Positions 37,885 to 45,369 of a stretch of 57,948 nucleotides of DNA are shown piece by piece. This stretch comes from Stenotrophomonas maltophilia (GTDB taxonomy: Bacteria; Pseudomonadota; Gammaproteobacteria; Xanthomonadales; Xanthomonadaceae). Made by a program: the position numbers and the translations under genes. The notes beneath the pieces were generated by a model. That model was not told the DNA's origin, did not search any database, and worked only from the letters and a program-made list of their open reading frames with translations. Numbering within the stretch: the first letter of the stretch is position 1; each line of letters opens with the position of its first letter. The stretch lies in assembly GCF_013464915.1 (NCBI RefSeq), contig NZ_RAVT01000011.1:34-57981 (forward strand), written 5' to 3'.

Positions 37885-38705
37885 AGCTTCACTTCCTTGG
37901 TCTTGGGGTTGTAGTCGCCGTAGCGCAGGATTCGCGCGAGGCGTGCTTGGCGGATCGCATCGTGCTTCGACAGCGGCTCGGTGCCGCCGCGGGGGATGCG
38001 GGTGGTGTAGGTGGTGACGACGGTGTTCCACAGCGCGCCGAGGTGCTCCTCGACGGACGCATCGCGGTACGCCTCGTGGATTGGCATGAGCAGCTCGTCC
38101 GCGCCCTTGTGGCCGATGCCGGGGAAGCCGGGGTAGTTGTCCACCTGGTCGCCCGTGAGCACCTGCTTCATCCAGAACAGGTCAGCGTCGTGAGCCGAGA
38201 TCGGCCGGACGCCCACGTCGGGACGGTTGGGGTTGTAGAGACGGATGCCGGGGATCGTCTGCATGTCCTTGTCGATGGACACGACGATGCGGCTACCTGG
38301 CGCGCGCTTCGGATTCGGGTGCGAGGCCAGCAGGCCCAGCACGTCGTCACCTTCCAGGTTCTCGATCTCCACGATCTTGTCGCCGAACTCGTCGTATACG
38401 AACTCGTCGAGCACGTACCACAGGGCAGGCTTGTCCTTGCTGGCGCGGTTGAGCTTGTAGGTCGGGTCGATGTCCTTGCGGAAGTTGTGCTTCTTGCAGG
38501 ACAGGGCCAGCAGGTAATCACGCGCGCCGAACTTCTCGACGATCTCGTCGATGTAGTCCTCCAGCTTCGCCTTCGCGCGCTCGGGCTGGATCGCTTCGAC
38601 CTTGTTGCCGTCGCCGTTCCAGTCGATGTTCGCGGTGTTCGAGAACGCGAGCTGGTAGCGCAGCACGTCGGCGTCGATCAGCAGCAGGGGGCCGCGCTTG
38701 TTCAT
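37872..38705 (-). CDS. 5'-3' exonuclease (gp6-like)
   Basis: The 277-residue protein matches the FEN-like 5' nuclease of T7 (gp6, 300 residues). Acidic metal ligands are seen at LLLIDADVL, ENLEGDDVLGLLA, VVSIDKDM and LTGDQVDNYPGFPGIGHKG, the last being the helix-3-turn DNA-binding motif. It removes RNA primers and degrades host DNA. The start MNKRGPLLLIDAD at 38705 overlaps the preceding stop as ATGA. Confidence 0.93.
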   Translation of the reverse strand: MNKRGPLLLIDADVLRYQLAFSNTANIDWNGDGNKVEAIQPERAKAKLEDYIDEIVEKFGARDYLLALSCKKHNFRKDIDPTYKLNRASKDKPALWYVLDEFVYDEFGDKIVEIENLEGDDVLGLLASHPNPKRAPGSRIVVSIDKDMQTIPGIRLYNPNRPDVGVRPISAHDADLFWMKQVLTGDQVDNYPGFPGIGHKGADELLMPIHEAYRDASVEEHLGALWNTVVTTYTTRIPRGGTEPLSKHDAIRQARLARILRYGDYNPKTKEVKLWKP

Positions 38706-38851
38706 GCGTCCACCCACTGCCATCCCAGGAACGCCAGCGCGAACCAGCGGTGCAGCCAGTTCGGACGCTCCTTGACCTGCACGAAGAAGTTGCCGCCGAT
38801 GACCCAGGAACCGGCCGCATGCGGTGGCCGATAGGTCACGTAGGAAGTCAT
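38702..38851 (-). CDS. 49-residue tryptophan-rich phage protein
   Basis: The protein MTSYVTYRPPHAAGSWVIGG ends with an amphipathic aromatic helix (WLHRWFALAFLGWQWVDA). It overlaps its neighbours on both sides by ATGA. The aromatic C-terminus could bind a membrane surface. No family recognised. Confidence 0.65.
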   Translation of the reverse strand: MTSYVTYRPPHAAGSWVIGGNFFVQVKERPNWLHRWFALAFLGWQWVDA

Positions 38852-39138
38852 GGCCGCTTCTCCGGGTGACGCTCATACCACGCCTGTAGCTCGGCGGCGT
38901 AGCGCTTCATTCCGGCCTGGTACTCCGGGCCGTCGCCGAGCGGGTACTCGTACTCGTCGCAGACGTAATCGCTGGTGGGGATGTACGAGAATCCGCCATT
39001 GCTGTTTGGGATCAGCATCAGGCCACTCTCGGTGTGTCCTTTCAGGCACGAGCCGTAATCGGCGCGTGGCGGCCAAGGCTTCATGTCGCACGCAGCGAGG
39101 CCAGCGCACAGCGCCAGGATCAGAAGTGCGCGCTTCAT
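38848..39138 (-). CDS. Phage-encoded lipoprotein
   Basis: The 96-residue protein has a signal peptide and lipobox (MKRALLILALCAGLAACDMK, cleavage before Cys17). The Asp at +2 after Cys suggests retention in the inner membrane under the E. coli rule. The mature part is aromatic and ends in a basic helix. It may block superinfection or support lysis. ATGA overlaps join it to both neighbours. No family recognised beyond the lipoprotein signal. Confidence 0.75.
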   Translation of the reverse strand: MKRALLILALCAGLAACDMKPWPPRADYGSCLKGHTESGLMLIPNSNGGFSYIPTSDYVCDEYEYPLGDGPEYQAGMKRYAAELQAWYERHPEKRP

Positions 39139-39383
39139 GCCATGCTCTCGTGTACGGCGACCCAGCACTTCTCGCCAACGCGGCGGATGAAGTAGATCGC
39201 GGTGTTCCACTCCACGGGGCGCAGCATGCGCTCCGTGCAGCACGGGCACTTGGCGTTGTAGGCGTGAACCTCGGGCTGGTGTTCGAGCACAGCCACGCGG
39301 TAGGTAGTACACGGAGCGATCAAGCGGACATCGCCGTCAGCGGGGCCGCCAATGAAATGCACGCGAAGCTGATTCTCGTTCAT
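39135..39383 (-). CDS. Phage protein with CPCC motif (82 residues)
   Basis: It begins MNENQLRVHFIGGPADGDVR, the VHFIGGPADG start being common in small phage proteins, and contains AKCPCCTERM and RRVGEKCWVAVHESM. The three cysteines could hold a metal ion or a disulfide. It is coupled by ATGA to the lipoprotein gene. Probably soluble; function unknown. Confidence 0.7.
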   Translation of the reverse strand: MNENQLRVHFIGGPADGDVRLIAPCTTYRVAVLEHQPEVHAYNAKCPCCTERMLRPVEWNTAIYFIRRVGEKCWVAVHESMA

Positions 39384-39643
39384 CGGTTCGATTCCTTGAG
39401 GACTTCCAGGGCGCTCGCCTTGTCGGCGTTGCAGCGCAGGAGGCCGTCCTCGGCGTTGCCGCCGAAGCGGTAGAGGTCGTAGGTGGTGGTGGTCGGGTCA
39501 GCCATCACGGCGTCGAGTGAGGAGTGCGTGCCCTCAATGACGGTCGGCTGGAGGAACTGCTCCGGCACGACTTTCGAGGTGTGCGCGGCGCAGCTCGTCA
39601 GGAATGCGGCGAGACAGGTAATCGCCAGTTTCCGGGTCAGCAT
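39380..39643 (-). CDS. Outer-membrane spanin lipoprotein (Rz1-like)
   Basis: The 87-residue protein has a lipoprotein signal (MLTRKLAITCLAAFLTSCAA, lipobox LTSC, Cys18) and starts inside the Rz-like gene in another frame, overlapping it by 110 bases. This nested arrangement is the hallmark of Rz/Rz1 spanin pairs, which fuse the inner and outer membranes in the final lysis step. The mature part is short, with a proline near its start (VVPEQFLQP). The match is by architecture, not strong sequence similarity. Confidence 0.75.
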   Translation of the reverse strand: MLTRKLAITCLAAFLTSCAAHTSKVVPEQFLQPTVIEGTHSSLDAVMADPTTTTYDLYRFGGNAEDGLLRCNADKASALEVLKESNR

Positions 39644-39899
39644 TTGCTGCAATCTCCACAGAGCGGTTGGTGGTGGCGCGGGCGTTCCGCAGCGCTGCAT
39701 CGAAGGCAGAGCGGCGCACGGCTTCGCGGTTGAGGGTCTCGACGGTCTGCTTGAGGTCGGCCAGTTCCTTTGCCGACTCCTCCAGCTCCGTCACGCGCTG
39801 GGCCATTGCGGTGTACTTCCAGGCTGCGAAGCCGCCAGCCGCGAGCGCGGCAACGACCAGCAGCGCCGCGAGGGCGCGCAGGATGTTGGTTGGGTTCAT
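39534..39899 (-). CDS. Inner-membrane spanin (Rz-like)
   Basis: The 121-residue type II membrane protein has an N-terminal anchor (LRALAALLVVAALAAGGFAA) and a periplasmic coiled coil (RVTELEESAKELADLKQTVE, onward to about residue 75), the standard Rz layout. The lipoprotein gene nested in its 3' half is the partner. Its ATG overlaps the HNH gene stop. Its location among DNA-replication genes, far from the endolysin, is unusual for the T7 group. Confidence 0.8.
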   Translation of the reverse strand: MNPTNILRALAALLVVAALAAGGFAAWKYTAMAQRVTELEESAKELADLKQTVETLNREAVRRSAFDAALRNARATTNRSVEIAANADPETGDYLSRRIPDELRRAHLESRAGAVPPADRH

Positions 39900-40234
39900 C
39901 GGTTCTCTTGGACGTAACAGGCGACTCGCAGAAGCTCCGAGGGAGTCGCGTCGGACTTGATCTGATTCGCGCGTGCGGAGATCACGCGCACGTTGCCCCG
40001 GACGTAGCCGAGGTCAGGTTCGATGCGGTCGAGCGTGGGTGAGTTGGGGCCTTGGGCCTTGCGCCCGACAGCGCGGTACAGCGGGATGCCCAGCGCCGGG
40101 CAGAAGTCGGGGACCACGATGTCGTCCGACGTGAGGTCGAACGGCAGTCCCTTCCTTGCTGCCCGGCGTTTCGCTTGGCGCACCAGGGCGAGTGCAATGT
40201 CCCGCTTGCCGCGGGTCAGTGCGTCTCGGCCCAA
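39896..40234 (-). CDS. HNH-type endonuclease following DNA polymerase
   Basis: The approximately 112-residue protein shows the HNH-related pattern CPALGIPLYRAVG, then SPTLDRIEPDLGYVRGNVRV and ISARANQIKSDA, in which DRI and GYxxGN are the core. Such small nucleases are often homing endonucleases inserted near phage polymerase genes. The frame overlaps the 3' end of the polymerase gene by 19 bases; I give the TTG at 40234 as the likeliest start, but no start codon is fully convincing and re-initiation after the polymerase stop is possible. Confidence 0.7.
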   Translation of the reverse strand: MGRDALTRGKRDIALALVRQAKRRAARKGLPFDLTSDDIVVPDFCPALGIPLYRAVGRKAQGPNSPTLDRIEPDLGYVRGNVRVISARANQIKSDATPSELLRVACYVQENR

Positions 40235-42090
40235 TTCCTTCCGATCTTGAACTCGCCATCGAGCGGACAGCGGAAGCCGAAGTATTCGCCAGCCTTGCGG
40301 ATGGCAGCCTGTGCGGTCTTGCCCACGAACTCGGCCTTGTCCTCGTCCACTTCGATCTGCCACTCGTCATGGACGTTGGCGAGGAACTCGTAGTGGACGC
40401 CCGGCACCAACCTTGCGGCTTGCAGGTCGGCGTCGAGGATCACCAGGGCTTTCTTCATCACCAGCGCACCGGCCGACTGGAGCAGGGTGTTGAGCGCGGC
40501 GTGGTCGCTGCGGATGTGCAGCTTCCGGCCATCGAGACCGATCAGGTATCCCTTCTCGGCCGCGCGCTTCTTGACCCCGCGTACCAGCTTCTCCAGCGCA
40601 GGCAGCCCGGCCAGGAACTTCGAGCGGAGCTTCGCCCCGGCCTGGCGACCCTTACCCACGATGGAGCCGAGCTTCGCGTCGCCTGCCCCGTAGAGGAAGG
40701 CGTAGATGAAGGTCTTGGCGTTGTCGCGGGTGGGCAGTCCTGCCGCCGATTGGTTGACGGAGTGGATGTCGCCTTCGAGGATGACCTTGGCGTACTCGCC
40801 GCCGTCGTGCTTTGCCATGAAGTGCGCCAGGCAGCGCAGCTCCAATCCCGAGGCGTCCGCGCCGACCTGGAGCTTCCCTGTTGGGACGCAGAACAACGAG
40901 CGGCACTCGAATCCGTAGCCGCCTTCCTGGCCCTTGAGGATTCCCTTCTCCTTCGAGTGCTGGACCTTCGGCACCTGAGCGATGTTCGGCTTCGAGTGCG
41001 TCATGCGGCCGGTCACCGCTGCGTTCTGATTCACGCTGCCGTGGATGCGGCCGTCCTTCTTGATGGCCTTGAGCCACGCCTCGTCGCCTTCGGCGAGCTG
41101 GCCGAGGCGCTTGTTGACGATGAAGTGCTCCAGCAGGAGCGGGATGATCGGGAACTTGAGCGCGCCCAGGACTTCTTCGTCGATCTTCGGCTGGCCCTTC
41201 TCGGTGAACTCCTGGGGCTGCCAGCCGTACATTGCAGTCAAGCGGTCAGCGATGTGCTGGCGGCTTGCCGGGTTGAACACCACGTCCTTGTAGGTCGTGA
41301 CCTCCACGCCCTTGACGTAACCGCGGCGCTTGTCGTCGCGCTTCGGTACGAACTTGCGCTTCACCACCTTCCACGGCGGAATGACCTTGCGCAGCTCGGC
41401 CTCCAGCGCAGTGCGCCGGGACACGAGGATGCACTCCAGCTCACGCGCCTTCTCCTGATCGAACAGGTAGCCGTAGCGCTGCTGACGCGAGAGGATCGGC
41501 GCGACGGCCTGCTCCAGCTCGATGGCCTCGGTGGGGAGGCCCTTGCTCATCAACAACGCGAACAGCGCTTGCGTGACCGCAACGTCCTGGTCGCAGTAGT
41601 CGTCCATTTCCTGAGACCACTCTGCCCAGGGGTCGAGGCCGCGTGCGGCCATCTGCGCCGCGTAGTCGCCTTTCCAGCGGCCGAGGCGGTAGCCCCACGC
41701 TTCGAGGGAGTGACGGCCGATCAGCTTGCCCGGCAACACCGGGTTCGCTCCCTGCTTCTTGCGGGCCTTGAAGTCGCGGTCCTTGAGGTCCGGGTAGACC
41801 AGCGTGGACATCAGCAGCGTGTCGAAGTACGCCTGGACCTTGAAGTCCGGGAACACCTTGGCGATAGCCGGAATGTCGAATCCGGCGATGTTGTGGCCGA
41901 CAACGCGCTTGGCCTTCTTGAGCCTCTCGACGGCCTGACGGACTGTCATTTCGCCCGTGCCGTGATCGTTGGCGGACAGGATGGGACCGCGCGGTGCGCC
42001 GGTCTCATCTACCTCTTGGAGGGAAATGCAGTGGATCGTGTCAAGTTCGTCGAGGAGGCCATTGGTCTCGCAGTCGAATACGAGGATCAA
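40216..42090 (-). CDS. Family A DNA polymerase (gp5-like)
   Basis: The 624-residue replicative polymerase has a 3'-5' exonuclease domain (Asp6 and Glu8 in FDCETNGL, HNIAGFDIPAIA) and polymerase motifs A (Asp412, GADASGLELRCLAHFMA), B (RDNAKTFIYAFLYGAG) and C (VHDEWQIEV, His574-Asp575). It starts at TTG with AGGAGG seven bases upstream. It is about 80 residues shorter than T7 gp5. The segment corresponding to the thioredoxin-binding loop in the thumb is only about 30 basic residues here (241-268, KVVKRKFVPKRDDKRRGYVK), so processivity may not depend on thioredoxin in the T7 manner. Confidence 0.95.
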   Translation of the reverse strand: MILVFDCETNGLLDELDTIHCISLQEVDETGAPRGPILSANDHGTGEMTVRQAVERLKKAKRVVGHNIAGFDIPAIAKVFPDFKVQAYFDTLLMSTLVYPDLKDRDFKARKKQGANPVLPGKLIGRHSLEAWGYRLGRWKGDYAAQMAARGLDPWAEWSQEMDDYCDQDVAVTQALFALLMSKGLPTEAIELEQAVAPILSRQQRYGYLFDQEKARELECILVSRRTALEAELRKVIPPWKVVKRKFVPKRDDKRRGYVKGVEVTTYKDVVFNPASRQHIADRLTAMYGWQPQEFTEKGQPKIDEEVLGALKFPIIPLLLEHFIVNKRLGQLAEGDEAWLKAIKKDGRIHGSVNQNAAVTGRMTHSKPNIAQVPKVQHSKEKGILKGQEGGYGFECRSLFCVPTGKLQVGADASGLELRCLAHFMAKHDGGEYAKVILEGDIHSVNQSAAGLPTRDNAKTFIYAFLYGAGDAKLGSIVGKGRQAGAKLRSKFLAGLPALEKLVRGVKKRAAEKGYLIGLDGRKLHIRSDHAALNTLLQSAGALVMKKALVILDADLQAARLVPGVHYEFLANVHDEWQIEVDEDKAEFVGKTAQAAIRKAGEYFGFRCPLDGEFKIGRNWAETH

Positions 42091-42102
42091 CGGCGGTCCT
42101 CC

Positions 42103-42753
42103 TTACGGGTAGCCGTGGTTGGTTACGGGGATTGCGCGGACGCGGCGGCGGGCGCGGAGGATGTACTCCGGCTCGGGGGCCTTCGGCGGCGTGTGGACGC
42201 CCTGCGGCGCGTGGCCGGAGAAGTCGTCGTCCTCGAACAGTTCGTCCTGCTCGGGCTGGTCGGGATGCAGCGTGTAGCCGTAGTCCTCGACGTAGTGCGT
42301 GATGCGGCGGATGGTGCGCTCGGTGCCGTTGTTGTTCAGCACGAACAGCAGCTTCTCCGATGCGTCGGCAACCGCGCCTTCGAGGGATACGACCACCACC
42401 TCGTCGGTGCTGGGTTCGTAGATGGCGACATGGGCGCAGCACCGCAGATCGAAGCGGGCGCAGTGCTCGTGCGGCGTGCCGAACTCGAAGCCGATCAGGC
42501 TCACGAGGTGACCCTCGGGCGAGCGGAAGTTGCGGATACCGTTCGGAGCGGCTTCGCTGGTCCAGTCGCTACGGCCGCTCAGGTACGCGGCCACGTAGGT
42601 GTAGCTCGCAAGTGACACGAAGAAGCAGTCGATGTCCTTGATTTCGGTCCCGTCGTAGAACGCGCGCAGGCTTCCGCCACCCAGGATGACCAGGTGGCGG
42701 ACTTCGGCCGGCAACACGTCGAACAGGGACCGAGCGTGTTGCTCGGCAGTCAT
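42103..42753 (-). CDS. Nucleotidyltransferase-fold phage protein
   Basis: The 216-residue protein carries the pol-beta-type nucleotidyltransferase signature, LVILGGGSLRAFYDG followed by EIKDIDCFF (GGGS at 25-28, Asp40 and Asp42), which binds metal and NTP. The C-terminal 60 residues are acidic and then basic and look disordered. Similar proteins exist among T7-like phages (phiKMV group). It might modify a tRNA, a protein or small metabolites; target unknown. It is upstream of DNA polymerase in the same operon. Confidence 0.75.
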   Translation of the reverse strand: MTAEQHARSLFDVLPAEVRHLVILGGGSLRAFYDGTEIKDIDCFFVSLASYTYVAAYLSGRSDWTSEAAPNGIRNFRSPEGHLVSLIGFEFGTPHEHCARFDLRCCAHVAIYEPSTDEVVVVSLEGAVADASEKLLFVLNNNGTERTIRRITHYVEDYGYTLHPDQPEQDELFEDDDFSGHAPQGVHTPPKAPEPEYILRARRRVRAIPVTNHGYP

Positions 42754-42763
42754 GGTTGGTCCC

Positions 42764-43012
42764 TTAGCGGATCAGGTTGGTGAAGCGCTCGGCGACGCGC
42801 AGTGCGCGCTCGGCTTCTTCCTCGTGCTCGTCGGCCTGCGAGTGCAGGACATCGGCCTTGTCGCGCAGCGTCGAGGCGGTGGCGATGCGGTCGGCGCTGA
42901 TCTTGAACAGCTTGTCCACCTGGCCCTCCAGCACCTTCACCACGTCGGTCACGGTGTCCTTGCGGAACGGGGCGGTCAGCAGGTCGATTGCGATGGCGAC
43001 GATCTCTTTCAT
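42764..43012 (-). CDS. Coiled-coil phage protein (82 residues)
   Basis: An N-terminal hydrophobic helix (MKEIVAIAIDLLTAPF) is followed by a continuous heptad-rich helix (DKADVLHSQADEHEEEAERA). The ATG overlaps the upstream stop as ATGA. It is probably an oligomeric helical protein. Function unknown. Confidence 0.75.
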   Translation of the reverse strand: MKEIVAIAIDLLTAPFRKDTVTDVVKVLEGQVDKLFKISADRIATASTLRDKADVLHSQADEHEEEAERALRVAERFTNLIR

Positions 43013-43200
43013 TGGGGTAGTTCCTCGGCTTTGATGTGGATGACCACGCGCCGCCCTGGCTTGCCGTACATGACACGGCAGGCTTGGTCGGAGCGCGGGA
43101 GTTGGTAGGGGAGAACGAGGCTCTCAGCGAAGGAGAGCGGAGCATCAGCTGGGATGAAGCCGACGACCGAGCGGCCGTCAGTAGTCGGAGGTGGATACAT
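43009..43200 (-). CDS. Phage protein of unknown function (63 residues)
   Basis: It begins MYPPPTTDGRSVVGFIPADA and ends VVIHIKAEELPQ, a compact proline-rich protein. The ATG at 43200 lies inside the 3' end of the helicase gene, overlapping it by 23 bases. No family recognised. The frame upstream of this ATG is antisense-like and was excluded. Confidence 0.65.
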   Translation of the reverse strand: MYPPPTTDGRSVVGFIPADAPLSFAESLVLPYQLPRSDQACRVMYGKPGRRVVIHIKAEELPQ

Positions 43201-44809
43201 CGGATGACTCGTCGGCGAAGTCGCCGTATTCGCCCGGAGCATCTGCATTGAGCAGACGGCCGGATGCGTGGTCGTAGCTGTAGTAGAGAACCTGGCCGTT
43301 CGACTGGCCGGTGAAGCGATCCTTGAGGACGCGGAAGGTCGTGCAGTTGCGCTCGGCCTCGTTCTCGGCCTGCGTGTTGCGCTCCAGGCCGAAGGCGAAG
43401 TGCGTCCAGAAGCCGATGGCGCGGCTGCCCTTGAAGTGACGGAGCATCACGCGCCCGCCTTCCTCGTGGGGCTTGCCTTCCGGCGTGGCGAGGTGCGAGA
43501 CCAGGTAGATGCAGATGAGGTGGCGCTGCGCGAACTGCGCGATCTTCGCCATCGTGTCCTCCAGCATCTTCCGCTCGTCCTCGGCACCGGCCGCGAACGA
43601 CGTGAGGTTGTCGAGGACGATGTGCTTGACGCCCTCGGCGACGACCATGTGGGCCATCTTGGCTTCGATCACGTCCCACTCGGACGAGCCGAAGTGGTCG
43701 TAGATGAACACCTGGCCCTTGTCGAGAATCTCGAACGCGGCTTCCAGTTCCTCCTGCGTCCAGCTCCCATCGGGAACGTGGAAGCGGCGGCCTGCAACCT
43801 TGCCTGCCATGCGCTTCGCCGTCTCGACCGGCTGCTGCTCTAGGAAGAACAGGCCAACACGGTCGCCGGTTTCCTGCGCGATGAAGGCTGCTTCCTCCAT
43901 CAGCCAGTCGGTCTTGCCGATGCCGGTGCCTGCGCCGAAGGTGTAGACCTCGCCGTACCGCTTGCCGTAGGTCAGCGCGGTGAGGCGCGGGTCGTGCCAG
44001 GGCATGCCCATCGAGACCGGCTTGAGTGCCTTCTCCTTGAGGGAGCCGAACGTCACCACGCCATCGGGGCGCTTGGTCTGCGCTTCGTAGATGGCGCGAG
44101 TGATCGCCTCGGCGTCGCCACGCTGGAGCAGCTCGTTCGGGTCTTTCGCTGGGAGCTGTGCGATCTTGGCCTTGCCGGGAGTCAGCAGCAGCGCCACTTC
44201 CTGCGCGGCGGCCTGGCCCGGTTCGTCCATATCGAACATGAGCACAACCTCGTCGAAGCCGTTGACCCACTCCAGCTCGCGCTTGATGGACTTGGCTGCG
44301 CCTTGCGCCCCGTTCGGGACGGACACCACCGGCCAGCGGAGGCCGAGTGCCTGCGCCACGGAGAGCGCGTCGATCTCGCCTTCGGTGATGACGAGGCGTC
44401 GCCCCGGTTCGTAGAGGTGCTGGCCGAACAGCCCGCACGCCTTCGAGTCGCCGATGAACGAGAACTTCTTGTCGGGGTAGCGGAGCTTCTGCGCGACGAT
44501 GCCGCCATCGCGCTTGTAGTTGGCGATCTGCACGGTCTTGCCGTGCTTGTCCTTGCCGATCCAGTAGCCGTACTTACGGCATGCTTCCTCAGTGATACCG
44601 CGCTTCGCCAGGGCTTGCGGTTCACCCTTCGCAAAGTCGCTCATGGTTTTCCTGCTGGTGGGTTGAGAGACCTCCTCGCCTTCGGCTGGCTCGTAGTGAC
44701 CGCAGCCGAAGCAGTAGCCGTGCCCGTCGCTGTAGCGCGCAAGGTTGTCCTTGCTGCCGCAGTTCGGGCACGGCTCTTTGTGGAGGTATTCGGAGTCAGC
44801 GCTTTGCAC
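43178..44809 (-). CDS. Primase-helicase (gp4-like) with internal start
   Basis: The 543-residue replisome motor has a zinc-binding domain (CPNCGSKDN...CFGCG, Cys14, 17, 33, 36), a TOPRIM primase domain (ITEGEIDALS, VLMFDMDEPG) and a hexameric helicase domain with Walker A GAGTGIGKT (292-300) and Walker B-like KHIVLDNLTS. It uses a GTG start overlapping the preceding gene. A second start at Met56 (44644) is preceded by AGGA and would yield a form lacking the zinc domain, as in T7 4A/4B. Confidence 0.95.
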   Translation of the reverse strand: MQSADSEYLHKEPCPNCGSKDNLARYSDGHGYCFGCGHYEPAEGEEVSQPTSRKTMSDFAKGEPQALAKRGITEEACRKYGYWIGKDKHGKTVQIANYKRDGGIVAQKLRYPDKKFSFIGDSKACGLFGQHLYEPGRRLVITEGEIDALSVAQALGLRWPVVSVPNGAQGAAKSIKRELEWVNGFDEVVLMFDMDEPGQAAAQEVALLLTPGKAKIAQLPAKDPNELLQRGDAEAITRAIYEAQTKRPDGVVTFGSLKEKALKPVSMGMPWHDPRLTALTYGKRYGEVYTFGAGTGIGKTDWLMEEAAFIAQETGDRVGLFFLEQQPVETAKRMAGKVAGRRFHVPDGSWTQEELEAAFEILDKGQVFIYDHFGSSEWDVIEAKMAHMVVAEGVKHIVLDNLTSFAAGAEDERKMLEDTMAKIAQFAQRHLICIYLVSHLATPEGKPHEEGGRVMLRHFKGSRAIGFWTHFAFGLERNTQAENEAERNCTTFRVLKDRFTGQSNGQVLYYSYDHASGRLLNADAPGEYGDFADESSDVSTSDY

Positions 44810-44975
44810 GCTCCACGGACCACATGCGCTTGCGGTAGGAAATGCCGAGGCGACGATTCAGCGCACCCTTGACGGTGCGGCCCAGGCCGCGGAAGGGCTT
44901 GTCGGCGCTCGCCCATGCGCGCTCGAAAGCCAGGCGCATCGCGGACGGAATGACGGTGGTGGCAGTGTTGGTCAT
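44796..44975 (-). CDS. 59-residue basic phage protein upstream of primase-helicase
   Basis: The protein MTNTATTVIPSAMRLAFERA ends in a strongly basic region (NRRLGISYRKRMWSVERAKR). It overlaps the helicase start by 14 bases and the upstream stop by ATGA. Charge suggests nucleic-acid binding. No family recognised. Confidence 0.7.
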   Translation of the reverse strand: MTNTATTVIPSAMRLAFERAWASADKPFRGLGRTVKGALNRRLGISYRKRMWSVERAKR

Positions 44976-45358
44976 GCGTTCTTCTCCAGCAGGAACTTGG
45001 TGAATGCGGCGACTTCTTCGGTCGCATCGTTGGCGTCGAGGCCCAGCTCGTCGGTGCAGTAGTTGCGATACAGCTGGAGCAGCGCATCGACGCGGTACTG
45101 CTTCGGAGCGCGGCGCGCTTCCAGGAGCGGAGCCTTGCTGCGGCGCTGACGGCGCGACAGGCGATAGCGCGTGTACCGCTGCCCCGAGGCGTCCTCGCAG
45201 GTCTGCGTTTCGATCTCGAAGCCAGCAGCGCGCAGCTCATCGACGCGCGAGGCAAGGCGGCGGATGCGGTAGACGCCTTCGGCCTGCCACGAGGTCAGGT
45301 GCGAGTGGCGACGCAGGTGATCCAGGACGACCTGGGTTTGCGGGGGCAGCGGTTTCAC
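44972..45358 (-). CDS. Helix-turn-helix phage protein (HTH_39-like)
   Basis: The first 70 residues of this 128-residue protein read as a winged helix: TQVVLDHLRRHSHLTSWQAE, then GVYRIRRLASRVDELRAAGF and the wing TCEDASGQRYTRYRLSR. This matches the small phage HTH_39 type, where a conserved IxRLaaRI-like helix is the recognition helix. The C-terminal half is helical and may dimerise. It could bind phage DNA in regulation or replication. Its stop overlaps the next ATG. Confidence 0.75.
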   Translation of the reverse strand: MKPLPPQTQVVLDHLRRHSHLTSWQAEGVYRIRRLASRVDELRAAGFEIETQTCEDASGQRYTRYRLSRRQRRSKAPLLEARRAPKQYRVDALLQLYRNYCTDELGLDANDATEEVAAFTKFLLEKNA

Positions 45359-45369
45359 GTTGGGTTCTC

